Assembly (NCBI GenBank): GCA_031763025.1
Contig: JASSKH010000001.1
Coordinates: forward strand, 13,907,265 to 13,971,264
Direction: 5' to 3'
DNA length: 64,000 bases
DNA from: Macrocystis pyrifera
Lineage: Eukaryota; Sar; Phaeophyceae; Laminariales; Laminariaceae
In this document: positions 1 through 9,810 of the stretch, piece by piece
Layout: every line of letters begins with the position of its first letter
How positions within the stretch are numbered: the stretch's first letter is position 1
Position numbers and translations under genes: made by a program
The notes under the pieces: model-generated
Database searches by the model: none
The model's input: the letters and a program-made list of their open reading frames with translations, nothing else
Told to the model about the DNA's origin: nothing

Positions 1-2243
1 GTATTTCGCTTGTTGCTCACGCAGGCAAGGTGTTGCTGAAAATCGTTGCGTCCCGTCTAAGCAGCTACTGCGAGACCGAGCATATACTCCCTGAAGAACA
101 GTGCGGCTTCCGCCCCGCACGGTCAACAGTCGATATGCTGTTTGTCGTGCGCCGGTTGCAGCAGCTCGGGCGGCAGAAGAAAATCCCCCTGTACATGTGC
201 TTTATCGACTTGCAGAAAGCGTACGACTCTGTCGACCGAGAACTGTTGTGGGAGGTACTCACACGCCTTGGTGTACCAACCAAGATGCTCACAATCATTC
301 GCAATTTTCACGAAGGCATGCGGGCTCGCGTGCGTGCGGATGACGGTGAACACTCGGACTGGTTCAATGTAACCCAGGGACTGCGGCAAGGCTGCGTACT
401 ATCGCCGTTACTGTTCAACGTGTTCTTCGCCGCTGCGATACACATCGTGCTGGTACGCTTCAGCAAAGACGAATGCATCGTAAGGGATTTGGTTCATCTC
501 GAAGAGGACAGGGTTGTCGGAAAAGAGGAACCGTTGGCATGCGTGCAAAGGGCTGTGTGGGGCATGTTGTATGCAGACGATGCAGGAATAGTCTCGAAGT
601 CGGCGGAAGGCCTTGCGAGAATGATGACAGTCATCGTGACTGTCTTCGAAGCAGTAGGTCTCACGGTATCCGAGAAGAAGACAGAGACGATGCTGCTACG
701 AACACCGGATCAGACGTTTACCACCTCACCGCTCGCGATCGAAGCTGCAGGCCAAAAGTATAAACAGACGACCCAGTTTTTGTACCTAGGAGGCATTATC
801 CACGAGAACGCTGACCTCTCCTTCGAAATCGAGCGACGAATCCGTCTGATGCGGGCATGCCTCAAACGGTATGGTCCGGAACTGTACGATAGGACGAACG
901 CACCGCTTAGTCTGAAAGTCCGGATGCTGAAGGCCGAGGTGATTGAGACCTTGCTGTACGGTTGCGTGACGTGGACCCTCAATGCGGACCACTTCGCCAA
1001 GCTTCGATCAGCCCACCACGAAGTCCTTCTGCGAGTCATTGGTTTCCAGCGCCGACTACGCACCGACCACACCACCCTCTCGTATGCGAAGGCGCTCAGG
1101 ATAACACGATGCGAAAGTATCGAAACGACCATCCGTAAACGGCGACTCTTCTTTGCGGGGGCTGTGGTGCGGCAACACGAGGGGCGATTGCCCAGTCGGT
1201 TGATGTTCGGGACGATCGCTGGTGGGGGGAGCCCGAAACCAGGCGGGCAGCCCAAGACTTGGCCTAGGGCAATTGCTGAGGACCTTAGAGTGTTCAAAGC
1301 CTCAGAGGGATCAACGGAAGACTCCCCCTTAGTCTTTGGAGTTGGGACCGCACTGTGGCCCACTGCAGCAAAACAGACGGGAAAGTGGTACCGGGGAATC
1401 CTCGAAGCAGCTGAACAGTTCATGGGCAGGTGGCACGAGGCTGAGGCAAAGCTGAGTAGACAGCGCCGTGCATCCGCTGCAGGTAGTGTTAGAGGGAATG
1501 GGGGGAGGGGTAACAGCAGGAGGGGTAGAGGGAACACCGTACAAGTGTATAGGGGCAGGGGGGGGAACAGGAGGAGTAGAAGGGAAACCGCGGTAGAAGA
1601 GAGTAGCAGAGAGACCGCAGATAGGGTAGCAAGGTACCAGGCCGACTAATAGGTTGGACGTTTCTTTGCTACTCGTACCGTCAACTGCTGCGGCCGTTCG
1701 GTATGCATTTTGTTTTTTTCCCTTCTTATCCTTATGAAAGAAGTACTACATAGTGGGTGGGTGACGAGCGTATTTTGGCCCACTCACTATTGCTCTTTTT
1801 ACTTAGCTAAGTGTTCACCGGGATGCATAGTCCCCTTTTTCCTTCCCGTATCTTTCCCCTTGCACGTCCCTTTTGGCTCATGCTCGGGGTAAGTATGTAT
1901 GTGTCTGAGCTTTGGCTTCCCATTTTATTTATTTATTTGGGATTCTTCTCCTTTTCTTTTTCTTTTTCTTGTTCTTTTTGGGTTTGGTTTCTTCGTTGCT
2001 TCTCTTTCTTTATGGTGTATTTTTGTTGCTGGCGTATGTATGTATGTTGTGTCGGCCGCACCTAGTGCGGAGGCATGGTATTGCGTAGGCTATTAATGCA
2101 TTACGGTGTGTTATCTCTGTGTCGTAGTCTGTGACCACAGAGCTCGTATCTTTCTAGGGTGAAGAATCAGCACGGACACTGGGCTTGCTGGATGTCGACG
2201 AGTAGAAGAACGGTTTAATGTGAAGAACACACACACACACACA
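1..2243 (+). mobile_element. LINE-A copy 1: RT ORF plus 3' UTR ending in (AC)n
   Basis: After the ORF stop at 1649 comes a 590-bp 3' UTR found again at 2379, 6304 and 13756. It includes a T/C-rich stretch (1930-2010) and ends in gtgaagaac followed by an AC dinucleotide run at 2228-2242. No poly(A) is present, so the family appears to end in an AC microsatellite tail. The element is cut only by the window edge. Confidence 0.88.
3..1649 (+). CDS. LINE reverse transcriptase ORF (5' end outside window)
   Basis: Reverse transcriptase of a non-LTR retrotransposon, which would prime cDNA at a nicked target. The frame is already open at base 3, so the start lies upstream of the window; the GTG at 30 is not a real start. 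Counting from base 30, the finger region [12 protein letters not shown] is at residues 25-35, motif [14 protein letters not shown] at 58-70, motif [14 protein letters not shown] at 118-130 and the catalytic YADD at 181-184. A later RKRRLFFAG...RLPSRL block is the type seen after RT in many LINE ORF2 proteins. The last 60 residues are an Arg/Gly-rich tail with RGG-like repeats. The part seen has no stop or frameshift and all RT motifs, so it may be intact. No endonuclease is visible; an N-terminal APE-type domain would lie outside the window. The exact clade is not assigned. Confidence 0.93.
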   Translation: MSLVAHAGKVLLKIVASRLSSYCETEHILPEEQCGFRPARSTVDMLFVVRRLQQLGRQKKIPLYMCFIDLQKAYDSVDRELLWEVLTRLGVPTKMLTIIRNFHEGMRARVRADDGEHSDWFNVTQGLRQGCVLSPLLFNVFFAAAIHIVLVRFSKDECIVRDLVHLEEDRVVGKEEPLACVQRAVWGMLYADDAGIVSKSAEGLARMMTVIVTVFEAVGLTVSEKKTETMLLRTPDQTFTTSPLAIEAAGQKYKQTTQFLYLGGIIHENADLSFEIERRIRLMRACLKRYGPELYDRTNAPLSLKVRMLKAEVIETLLYGCVTWTLNADHFAKLRSAHHEVLLRVIGFQRRLRTDHTTLSYAKALRITRCESIETTIRKRRLFFAGAVVRQHEGRLPSRLMFGTIAGGGSPKPGGQPKTWPRAIAEDLRVFKASEGSTEDSPLVFGVGTALWPTAAKQTGKWYRGILEAAEQFMGRWHEAEAKLSRQRRASAAGSVRGNGGRGNSRRGRGNTVQVYRGRGGNRRSRRETAVEESSRETADRVARYQAD

Positions 2244-2378
2244 TTGCAGGGGCCATTGTCTATTGTCCAGGGTGTGGCGTGTACGCAGCAGATACCTACG
2301 AACACAATGTTGTATACGTCAAAATTATTACCGAGGGGACCGGACACCGCATACGAAGAGAGAAGAGAGGAGACACAG

Positions 2379-2717
2379 TATGTGTCTGAGCTTTGGCTTC
2401 CCATTTTATTTATTTACTTGGGATTCTTCCCCTTTTTCTTTTTCTTTTTGGGTTTGGTTTCTTCGTTGCTTCTCTTTCTTCATGGTGTATTTTGGTTGCT
2501 GGCGTATGTATGTATGTTGTGTCGGCCGTACCTAGTGCGAAGGCATGGTATTGCGTAGGCTATCAATGCATTACGGTGTGTTATCTCTGTGTCGTAGTCT
2601 GTGACCACAGAGCTCGTCGTATCTTTCTAGGGTGAAGAATCAGCACGGACATTGGGCTTGCTGGATGTCGACGAGTAGAAGAACGGTTTAATGTGAAGAA
2701 CACACACACACACACGC
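2379..2717 (+). mobile_element. LINE-A copy 2, severely 5'-truncated 3' UTR
   Basis: It repeats the end of the LINE-A 3' UTR (compare 1896-2242), including gctttggcttcccattttat, the T-rich stretch and gtgaagaac plus an AC run. It has no coding part. It is separated from copy 1 by a 135-bp spacer. Such 5' truncation is usual for target-primed reverse transcription. Confidence 0.85.
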
Positions 2718-4624
2718 ATGGCCTCTGATTGGCTCAAAATTAGTAAAACCAGGTGAAAAAAAGTTGAAAGCTACCTGGTCACTTTCAAGCCAAAAACAAG
2801 TACCATGTGAGGCTGGCCAATCGCAGGACACCTGGAGTGTGTTTTTTACTTGTGTTTAGTGTGTACCTGGTTTTGGTACAAAATGGACCAGGTAAACCTG
2901 TTTTTGGCGTAACCCTTGTTTTTTCTCATAAAAATTGTGTGCGTGCGGTCCGCACTTCGGAATCGTGGTCCGCGTTCGGAACGTTCTCGCAATTTTGTCG
3001 TTATGGTGCAAAAGCGGCGCAGCCGCTTCTCTCACCCGTTTTCGGTCCGTTTTGGGTCTGGTTTGGGTTCAGGGCTATAAGGTTACATTAGGGGTTGGGC
3101 TGGGTCGACGCCCGCACCTTGATCCCGCCAGCGAGTGCTTCCTAGCCCGCAAAGCAATGCAAAACGTTCACAGCTCGCTCCTCTAAATAAACATGTTAAG
3201 TGTAATATTAATAGGAGCTGGCACTGCTGCTGTCTGTCCACCAGCGGAGAAATTGCACGTATCAAGGGTTTCGCATATATTTTCACCCAAGAATTGAAAG
3301 AAAACAAGCTTGCCGCTGGGATATAACCGCCGCCGTTGCATGCAGGCTCTTCGAAAGGCCCCCCAAACGAGCAAGAGAGACGCGAGTACGCGAAACGTGC
3401 ACACCGAACTGGTTTTGAAAACACCAAGCTGCTTAGAGCACGACACGCAAGACAAGACAACCCCTACCCGCTTGGTACAGCGGCGACATAAGTAGTAGAA
3501 GCGCAACGCTCCTGTTTCTGAGCAGTGGCGAACCCGGTAGCTTCTGTAATCGTCAGTGCTTGGTGCGAAGAGACCTCTCACAAGCAGCGTTTTTCTCGTG
3601 CTCCACAGCCCACAGCACACAGCAAAATTCGCACCGGGGAGTCGGGTCAGGAATTTGAAACCTCACCTGTTCCGGTCGGCTTGGGTCGGGTTGGGCTGGG
3701 TCGGGTCGGATCCGGTCAGGAGGTGTTTAAACTCTCACGGATCGGGTCGGGTCACCCTTGTACCCGACCCGACCTAACCGCGGGGAGGTTTGATCCGACG
3801 GGTGAACAGCCCTGGATTTGAAGCATCACACCACCGCCCCACCCCAGCTCTCGCCCCTCTCTGCCAGGCCGTGCAAGTTTCTTTTAAAAAACTGGCATGG
3901 TGTATATACATACCACGCGCCAGGTCTGAGGTATGCCATATCTAGACAAGTCCACCCCGAGGTCGGGGCCGAGGGTAAAACCCACCCCTATAGGTCGGAG
4001 CCGAGGGTAAACCAAAGCCTGCGTTGATTCCTGGTCGATTTATGACGTTTTTCACTCCGCACAAATACACGAGCTGAAGTCGGGAGTTTTGAACCAGCCT
4101 TGCTGAACAGCAGTATCGCATCGCAGCTCCCCGGGGAGTCGCTGCGCTCCTTTCCCAGACGACGCATATCAGTAACATACATACTACCGACTTGCCGCTG
4201 CTCATTCATGCATCGAATCGTGACTGTTTTGCGTGGTCTGTTTGTCTGTTTGCATGATGCGGCCGTGTACGACAGGCCAGGTGCTGACTTTTTTGTGTGC
4301 TGCTTGCTGCTGCTAGTTTGGGTCGGAGTAATCATATCAACGCGCTGCCCACACTCTCCTTCTTCTGCGTCTCTCACCTTCTGTCAACCAGCACGAGGCA
4401 GTGGGCCCCGCGGAACTATTCACGGAGGTGTAGCTTGCTGCTAGCTTACAGTAAAAAATGGTCTCGTACGTACCAGATACCTGGTACATACAGGTTACGG
4501 CACCAGCTGCCAGATACCAGGTACCTCTCTGGCACCTCTCTCTCCAGCGGGGCAAAACCTTTCTATTAATAGCACAAAACCTCTCAGGTACCTGGTACTG
4601 CTGTGTAGGACTCGTAGTGTTAGT
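2718..4624. other. No recognisable gene; GGGTCGG-rich and short tandem repeats
   Basis: Open frames here are short and show no family. Degenerate GGGTCGGGT words lie at about 3660-3780, with inverted ACCCGACCC words next to them. A tandem pair of about 33 bp built on gaggtcgg and ccgagggtaaa is at 3956-4012. Palindromic words such as gatacctggtac are at 4480-4600. Confidence 0.5.
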
Positions 4625-4672
4625 GGTGTGTGTGTGTGTTCTTCACATTCAACCGTTCTTCTACTCGTCGAC
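4625..4672 (-). mobile_element. LINE 3'-tail fragment, antisense
   Basis: A GT run followed by gttcttcacattcaaccg and ttcttctactcgtcgac is the reverse complement of the LINE-A tail. Only about 48 bp remain, just outside the TIR element that starts at 4708. Confidence 0.65.
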
Positions 4673-4707
4673 GTGGTGGGAAGGGGCGTACCATGGATGT
4701 TGTTGTT

Positions 4708-5964
4708 GGGTTTCCCCGTATTTTTTACAAAAACGCCGTGAAAGAACGTCGCGGAGAACGTCGTCTCAGTTTCTAAAATATCGTCGTGAAGTTCGCCGTG
4801 ACGTTTGAAGGACAGTTTGGCGAGTAGTCTGCGAAAGTTATGGAGATCTCGCCGCTCGTGCCTTTTCGTGAACAACGAAGGCCCGGTTTTTGCTAACAGC
4901 TGCTCAAAACTGGCGCTACTGCCATTTTATAAATTTTGAAATACGTCAGCTGTGAGTTCGACTGATCAATAAATAGTTGATACTTAACTTTGCAAGCTGC
5001 GCTGCCATTGTACACCCCTTCCGTTCGTGGGTCCAATCACGTGTGTGTTGTTTACTGGATGCCTGAAGATCGTACAGCAGCAGTTGCCGCACGTACGAGT
5101 ACATACAGCAAACAGCACTTCCTACCAGGTGTCATACCTGGTGTAAAACACTCGTGCCTGGTCATTACAGCACAGCAGTAGCACATCTTAAAAAACGCAA
5201 AATCACGTAGGCAGCGATGCAGCGATCCTCCGTGCATGTAGCTTCGTACATCATACGAAGGCCATATGCTCCGAATGACCCGCTACATACAACCCCAAGC
5301 ATATATATCCTGCTGCGGTACCGCCGCCTGCGTTATTCCCCCCCTGCTCATCCTCGTCCTTGTGTGATCTGCCTCCTCCACCCCGCTCGAACCTCCAACC
5401 ACTGCTGTGACAGCAGCAGCTCCCCCACCCCTCGTGCTCACAAATTACAAAACTCCGGTGAGAGTCCCAGCGAGCCAATTTGAAAACTATCACCCAGACG
5501 CACAGAAGAGCCGTTGCTCCCGGTCGCCCTCACTGGCCCAACGCCACCCCCCTCCACCCCCAGTCCGGCATGCTGCGGCTCTCCATACCCTTCGCGACGG
5601 CCTAGGCTCTGCGGGGTGCGAGTACGAAGGGAATGTCTTGCGCTCGTTGTTGGTGTGATTGCATGCCCCTTGCTGCGTGCACCCGAGGACATGTTACCGT
5701 CGACAAGAAACTCAACTGGCGATCAGCGCAGAGCTGTAGATGGGTCGCACCCAAACAGAAAGCAGTATCTCCTGCGGTGCCGGCCGGCCGGCCCCACGTT
5801 GAAGCGGTATTGTCGTCGTGGTTTACACTGCTGCTGTGGATTGCTTTCAGCGACCCAGATGAGGGATGCCAAGGTTGGGATATATAAAGCGGCGTAACCT
5901 CGAGACGTCTTTTTTTTCCCCAGACGACGATCTTCGCGACGTTTTTTTTTTCACGGGGAAACCC
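4708..5964 (+). mobile_element. Non-autonomous TIR element, copy 1
   Basis: It is bounded by gggtttccccgt at the left and acggggaaaccc at the right. Subterminal inverted blocks follow on both sides (cgtcgcggagaacgtcgtct at the left, agacgacgatcttcgcgacg at the right). Most of its sequence recurs almost unchanged, in reverse orientation, at 15495-16891. No transposase motif is seen in any frame; the 60-150-residue frames inside are Pro/Ser/Arg-rich and look non-coding. It lacks a segment of about 150 bp present near one end of copy 2. No clear target duplication is visible at this copy. Confidence 0.8.
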
Positions 5965-6303
5965 TATATTAAACCGTTCTTTCTACCCGTCGACATCCAG
6001 CACAACCAGTGTTCGTGCCGATTCTTCAATCCTAGAGAGATACCTGGTACAAGTTATGTGGTCACAAAGCTACGCCACAGAGATACTACGTTGCCACGTA
6101 TGCAATGCAATGCCATGTCATCATACTGCGTACGACAGGCACGGCATACCCATTCCATCACCTAGACAGAGAAGCAAAAACGAAACAAAGAGAAAAACAA
6201 AACAAAACACAGACAATTCGAAAGAGAAAAGAAACAAAAAAAAGAGACAAAAATATACCTGGTATATGTATATGTATATACTTCAGTATAGCAACAAACC
6301 ATC
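5965..6303 (-). mobile_element. LINE-B 3' part, antisense (first half of an interrupted copy)
   Basis: This is the reverse complement of a LINE 3' end related to, but diverged from, LINE-A (aaaccgttc, gtcgacatccagcac, cacaaagctacgccacagag). It matches 8985-9305 closely. It is continued by 7087-7372 after a LINE-A insertion. Its own tail is cut by the TIR element ending at 5964. Confidence 0.8.
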
Positions 6304-7086
6304 GTGCATCCGCTGCAGGTAGTGTTAGAGGGAATGGGGGGAGGGGTAACAGCAGGAGGGGTAGAAGGAACACCGTACAAGTGTATGGGGGCAGGGGGGG
6401 GAACAGGAGGAGTAGAAGGGAAACCGCGGTAGAAGAGAGTAGCAGAGAGACCGCAGATAGGGTAGCAAGGTACCAGGCCGACTAATAGGTTGGACTTTTC
6501 TTTGCTACTCGTACCGCCAACTGCTGCGGCCGTTCGGTATGCATTTTGATTTTTTTCCCTTCTTATCCTTATGAAAGAAGTACTACATAGTGGGTGGGTG
6601 ACGAGCGTATTTTGGCCCACTCACTATTGCTCTCTTTACTTAGTTAAGTGTTCATCGGGATGCATAGTCCCCTTTTTCCTTCTCGTATGTTTCCCCTTGC
6701 ACGTCCCTTTTGGCTCATGATCGGGGTAAGTATGTGTGTGTCTGAGCTTTGGCTTCCCATTTTATTTATTTCTTTGGGATTCTTCTCCTTTTCTTTTTCT
6801 TTTTCTTTTTCTTGTTCTTTTTCGGTTTGGTTTCTTCGTTGCTTCTCTTTCTTTATGGTGTATTTTGGTTGCTGGCGTATGTATGTTGTGTCGGCCGCAC
6901 CTAGTGCGAAGGCATGGTATTGCGTAGGCTATTAACATGCATTACGGTGTGTTATCTCTGTCGTAGTCTGTGACCACAGAGCTCGTATCTTTCTAGGGTG
7001 AAGAATCAGCACGGACACTGGGCTTGCTGGATGTCGACGAGTAGAAGAACGGTTTAGTGTGAAGAACACACACACGCACACACACC
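6304..7086 (+). mobile_element. LINE-A copy 3, 5'-truncated, inserted in LINE-B
   Basis: It starts within the last 60 codons of the RT ORF (the Arg/Gly-rich tail is readable at 6304-6485, stop included). It runs through the full 3' UTR to gtgaagaac and an AC-rich tail. The LINE-B sequence resumes immediately after it. Confidence 0.88.
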
Positions 7087-7372
7087 CGCAGGGGATCTGG
7101 TAGACACTTGAAAAGAAGGAGCTAGAAAAAAGAAAAAGAACAAGAAGAAAACACCACTACTAGTCGTCAACAGAGTAAGACTAAGAACCAAGGGAAAAAA
7201 TAACAGGCAAACCAAACAAAGCTCAAGGCATGCTCCAGGTGGCGGAAGCAGTTTATGGTACGAGTAGCACAGCCAGGGCCTGCCTGCTGGCCCGCCTGGT
7301 ACCTTGCTACCCTGTCTGCCACCATCGTCCAGCGTTCGTCAACTATGCCCGGCCCCTCGGCGTCAGACTATT
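7087..7372 (-). mobile_element. LINE-B 5' part, antisense (second half of interrupted copy)
   Basis: It is nearly identical to 9316-9592. On the minus strand it encodes the last residues of the LINE ORF (ADRVARYQA) and then the start of the 3' UTR. Both this copy and the copy at 9592 begin at the same point (gtctgacgccgagggg), so they may come from one already truncated source or share a break point. Confidence 0.78.
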
Positions 7373-7854
7373 GATAATTATCCTTGCATGTGGCAGGCAA
7401 GCACTTCAATCGATGTTAACCGACTGGTAAAGCATGAGCTTCGAGCTCGAAAGAGCTGATGATGAAAGAGATGGCACTCCAACCTTGTCGTTGATTGTTG
7501 CGGTCTCGCAGAGGACACAGGTGGCGAGAGAAGGAGAGTGGGCGAGTGTGCGTTGTGCACGTGTGTCGCATCTCGATCTATAACTCAAAACAAAAATACT
7601 ACAGAGGGACCCCGGACCCTCGAAATGCAGTGTAATAATCACAGATCAGCGGTGTCGCGTACCTCTAGGAACTGAGAAATTTGGATTTTGGGTGCTCTGC
7701 CTTCTGCTGCCCACCTGTCCACCACAGCAGTACATACACCTTCCACTCACACCATCGGCTAGCTGTACGTACGGCCTACGGTGCTCGTGTGGGAGATGGC
7801 CTCTCCATCACCTAGAAGCGATAGCAGCGGCAGCGTCAGCAGCAGTTACTAGCT

Positions 7855-7916
<62 letters not shown>

Positions 7917-8320
7917 GAGCAACAGCAGCGATGCCGATTCGACATGGCCGGCGATGATCCTCTAGTACTATTAATATGAAACCACGCTCGCGGCAGCCGC
8001 TGCAATCGCGGACCTCGATGACGACGAGTAGGACGACTTGCCCGCTATGAAGCGTTCGCGACGAGCGAAGCCGCGCCAAGACAACCGAGAAACAACTTGG
8101 ATGAAAAAGTCGCGGGCCACAGCCATGTAAAAAAAGAACAGCTCTCGGACGCCTCGTCACGAAACCAACCAATCAATACTACCTGGTACTGTATATAAAA
8201 CCAGTTTTGACGATCAGAAGCCATAATAGATGGTTCTCATTTTTCATCCACATATTTTTTGGAGCCTCAGAACTAGAAAAATAATCTCCAGAAATAACGT
8301 CTCAAAAATTTCCCATTTTG
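7373..8320. other. No recognisable gene; contains an AGC microsatellite
   Basis: An uninterrupted AGC run lies at about 7855-7912 (close to 20 units), flanked by imperfect cagcgg/cagcag units. The minus-strand 107-residue frame over it reads the run as poly-Ala and shows no domain. The rest has no recognisable feature. Confidence 0.55.
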
Positions 8321-8530
8321 AAATACGTCAGCTGTGAGTTCGACTGATTAAATAGTTGATACTCAACTTTGCAAGCTGCGTAATATTGACGTATTTCAAA
8401 AAAATACGTCAGCTGTGAGTTCGACTGATTAAATAGTTGATACTCAACTTCGCAAGCTGTATTTTTGAAATACGTCAGCTGTGAGTTCGACTGATTAAAT
8501 AGTTGATGATACTCAACTTTGCAAGCTGCG
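8321..8530 (+). repeat. Three tandem copies of a ~60-bp motif shared with the TIR element
   Basis: Units begin at 8321, 8402 and 8468. Each reads aaatacgtcagctgtgagtt, then cgactgattaaatagttgat and ends near gcaagctg. A single related unit lies inside each TIR element copy (about 4938-5000 and 16606-16665). The third unit has a small internal gat duplication. Confidence 0.85.
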
Positions 8531-8959
8531 TAATACGCCTCGTCTATATTCCATTTTTATTTTACAATTATTGTGATAAACCGAGCGCGCGTATTCTATA
8601 TGTGATTCCCTTTGTGTCAAAGATATATAGACCAGCGGCTCCCCTGGATGCTGGCCGGGTCAACAGGACAATTTTAACTAATCATTCTGCGCACTGATAC
8701 TATATAACCCGAACGGTTTTGTAATTTTCGATGTCGTAGATCTCGGGAACTCAGAGCATGGAAACATCGTAGAAATCATGAAAAGCCATACTGGACCACA
8801 CCACATGCACGCATCTGCAAGGACGGATTGAAGAGAGGGCTGGGTCTGTCTTGCGCCGTGGGATGACGACACACGCGGGATAACACTCATAAGTTCAAGG
8901 CACAAGGGGGCCACGAGCCACAGGCCACAAGCGGCCAGCCCCTACACATGTGTATGGTA
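8531..8959. other. No recognisable feature
   Basis: No open frame above background, no tRNA-like boxes and no inverted ends were found in this stretch. Confidence 0.4.
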
Positions 8960-9592
8960 ATTGTTGTTGTTGTTTTCTTCACATTAAACCGTTTTTTCTA
9001 CGCGTCGACATCCAGCACAACCAGTGTCCGTGCCGATTCTTCAAACCTAGAGAGATACAAGTTCTGTGGTCACAAAGCTACGCCACAGAGATACTACGTT
9101 GCCACGTATGTAATGCAATGCCATGTCATCATACTGCGTACGACAGGCACGACATACACATTCCATGACCTAGAGAAACAAAAACGAAACAAAGGGAAAA
9201 AAACAAAAACAAAAACAAAGACAATTCGAAAGAGAAAAGAAACAAAAAAAAGAAACTAAAATATACCTGGTATATGTATATACTTCAGTATAGCAACAAA
9301 CCATCGTACCCCCACGTAGGGGACGTGGCAGACACTTGAAAAGAACGAGCTGGAAAAAGAAAAAGAAAAAAGAAGAAAACACCACTAGTCGTCAACAGAG
9401 TAAGACTAAGAACCAAGGTAAAAATAACAGTCAAACCAAACAAAGCACCAGGCATGCTCCAGGTAGCGGCAGCAGTTTATGGTACGAGTAGCACAGCCAG
9501 GGTATCCCTGCTGGCCCGCCTGGTACCTTGCTACCCTGTCTGCCACCATCGTCCAGCGTTCGTCAACTATGCCCGGCCCCTCGGCGTCAGAC
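8960..9592 (-). mobile_element. LINE-B copy 2, antisense, uninterrupted
   Basis: On the minus strand it starts with the end of the LINE ORF (ADRVARYQA), continues into an A/T-homopolymer-rich 3' UTR and ends with gtgaagaaaac and a short AAC run (8960-8973). It carries, undisturbed, the site where LINE-A copy 3 is inserted in the other LINE-B copy. Confidence 0.8.
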
Positions 9593-9810
9593 AGTACGAA
9601 ACAAGCAGAGCAGGCTCGTCATCCACCCACGCCACACGACTCCTTCAATAAGGCTTATCAATCGGAGAAAGGAAGAGAAATGAAAATCACATAGGGTCAC
9701 CGCAAAGAAGACAATAAAATGAAATAAAAATAAACAAAAACAACAGGAAGACCACGTTCGAACCAGCTGCACCAGTTGGTGGTACGAGTAGTATAGGCAT
9801 ATTCTACTTC

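Noticed and set aside
3660-3780. GGGTCGGGT words as telomeric repeat
   Set aside because: Units are irregular, short and on both strands; no regular tandem array.
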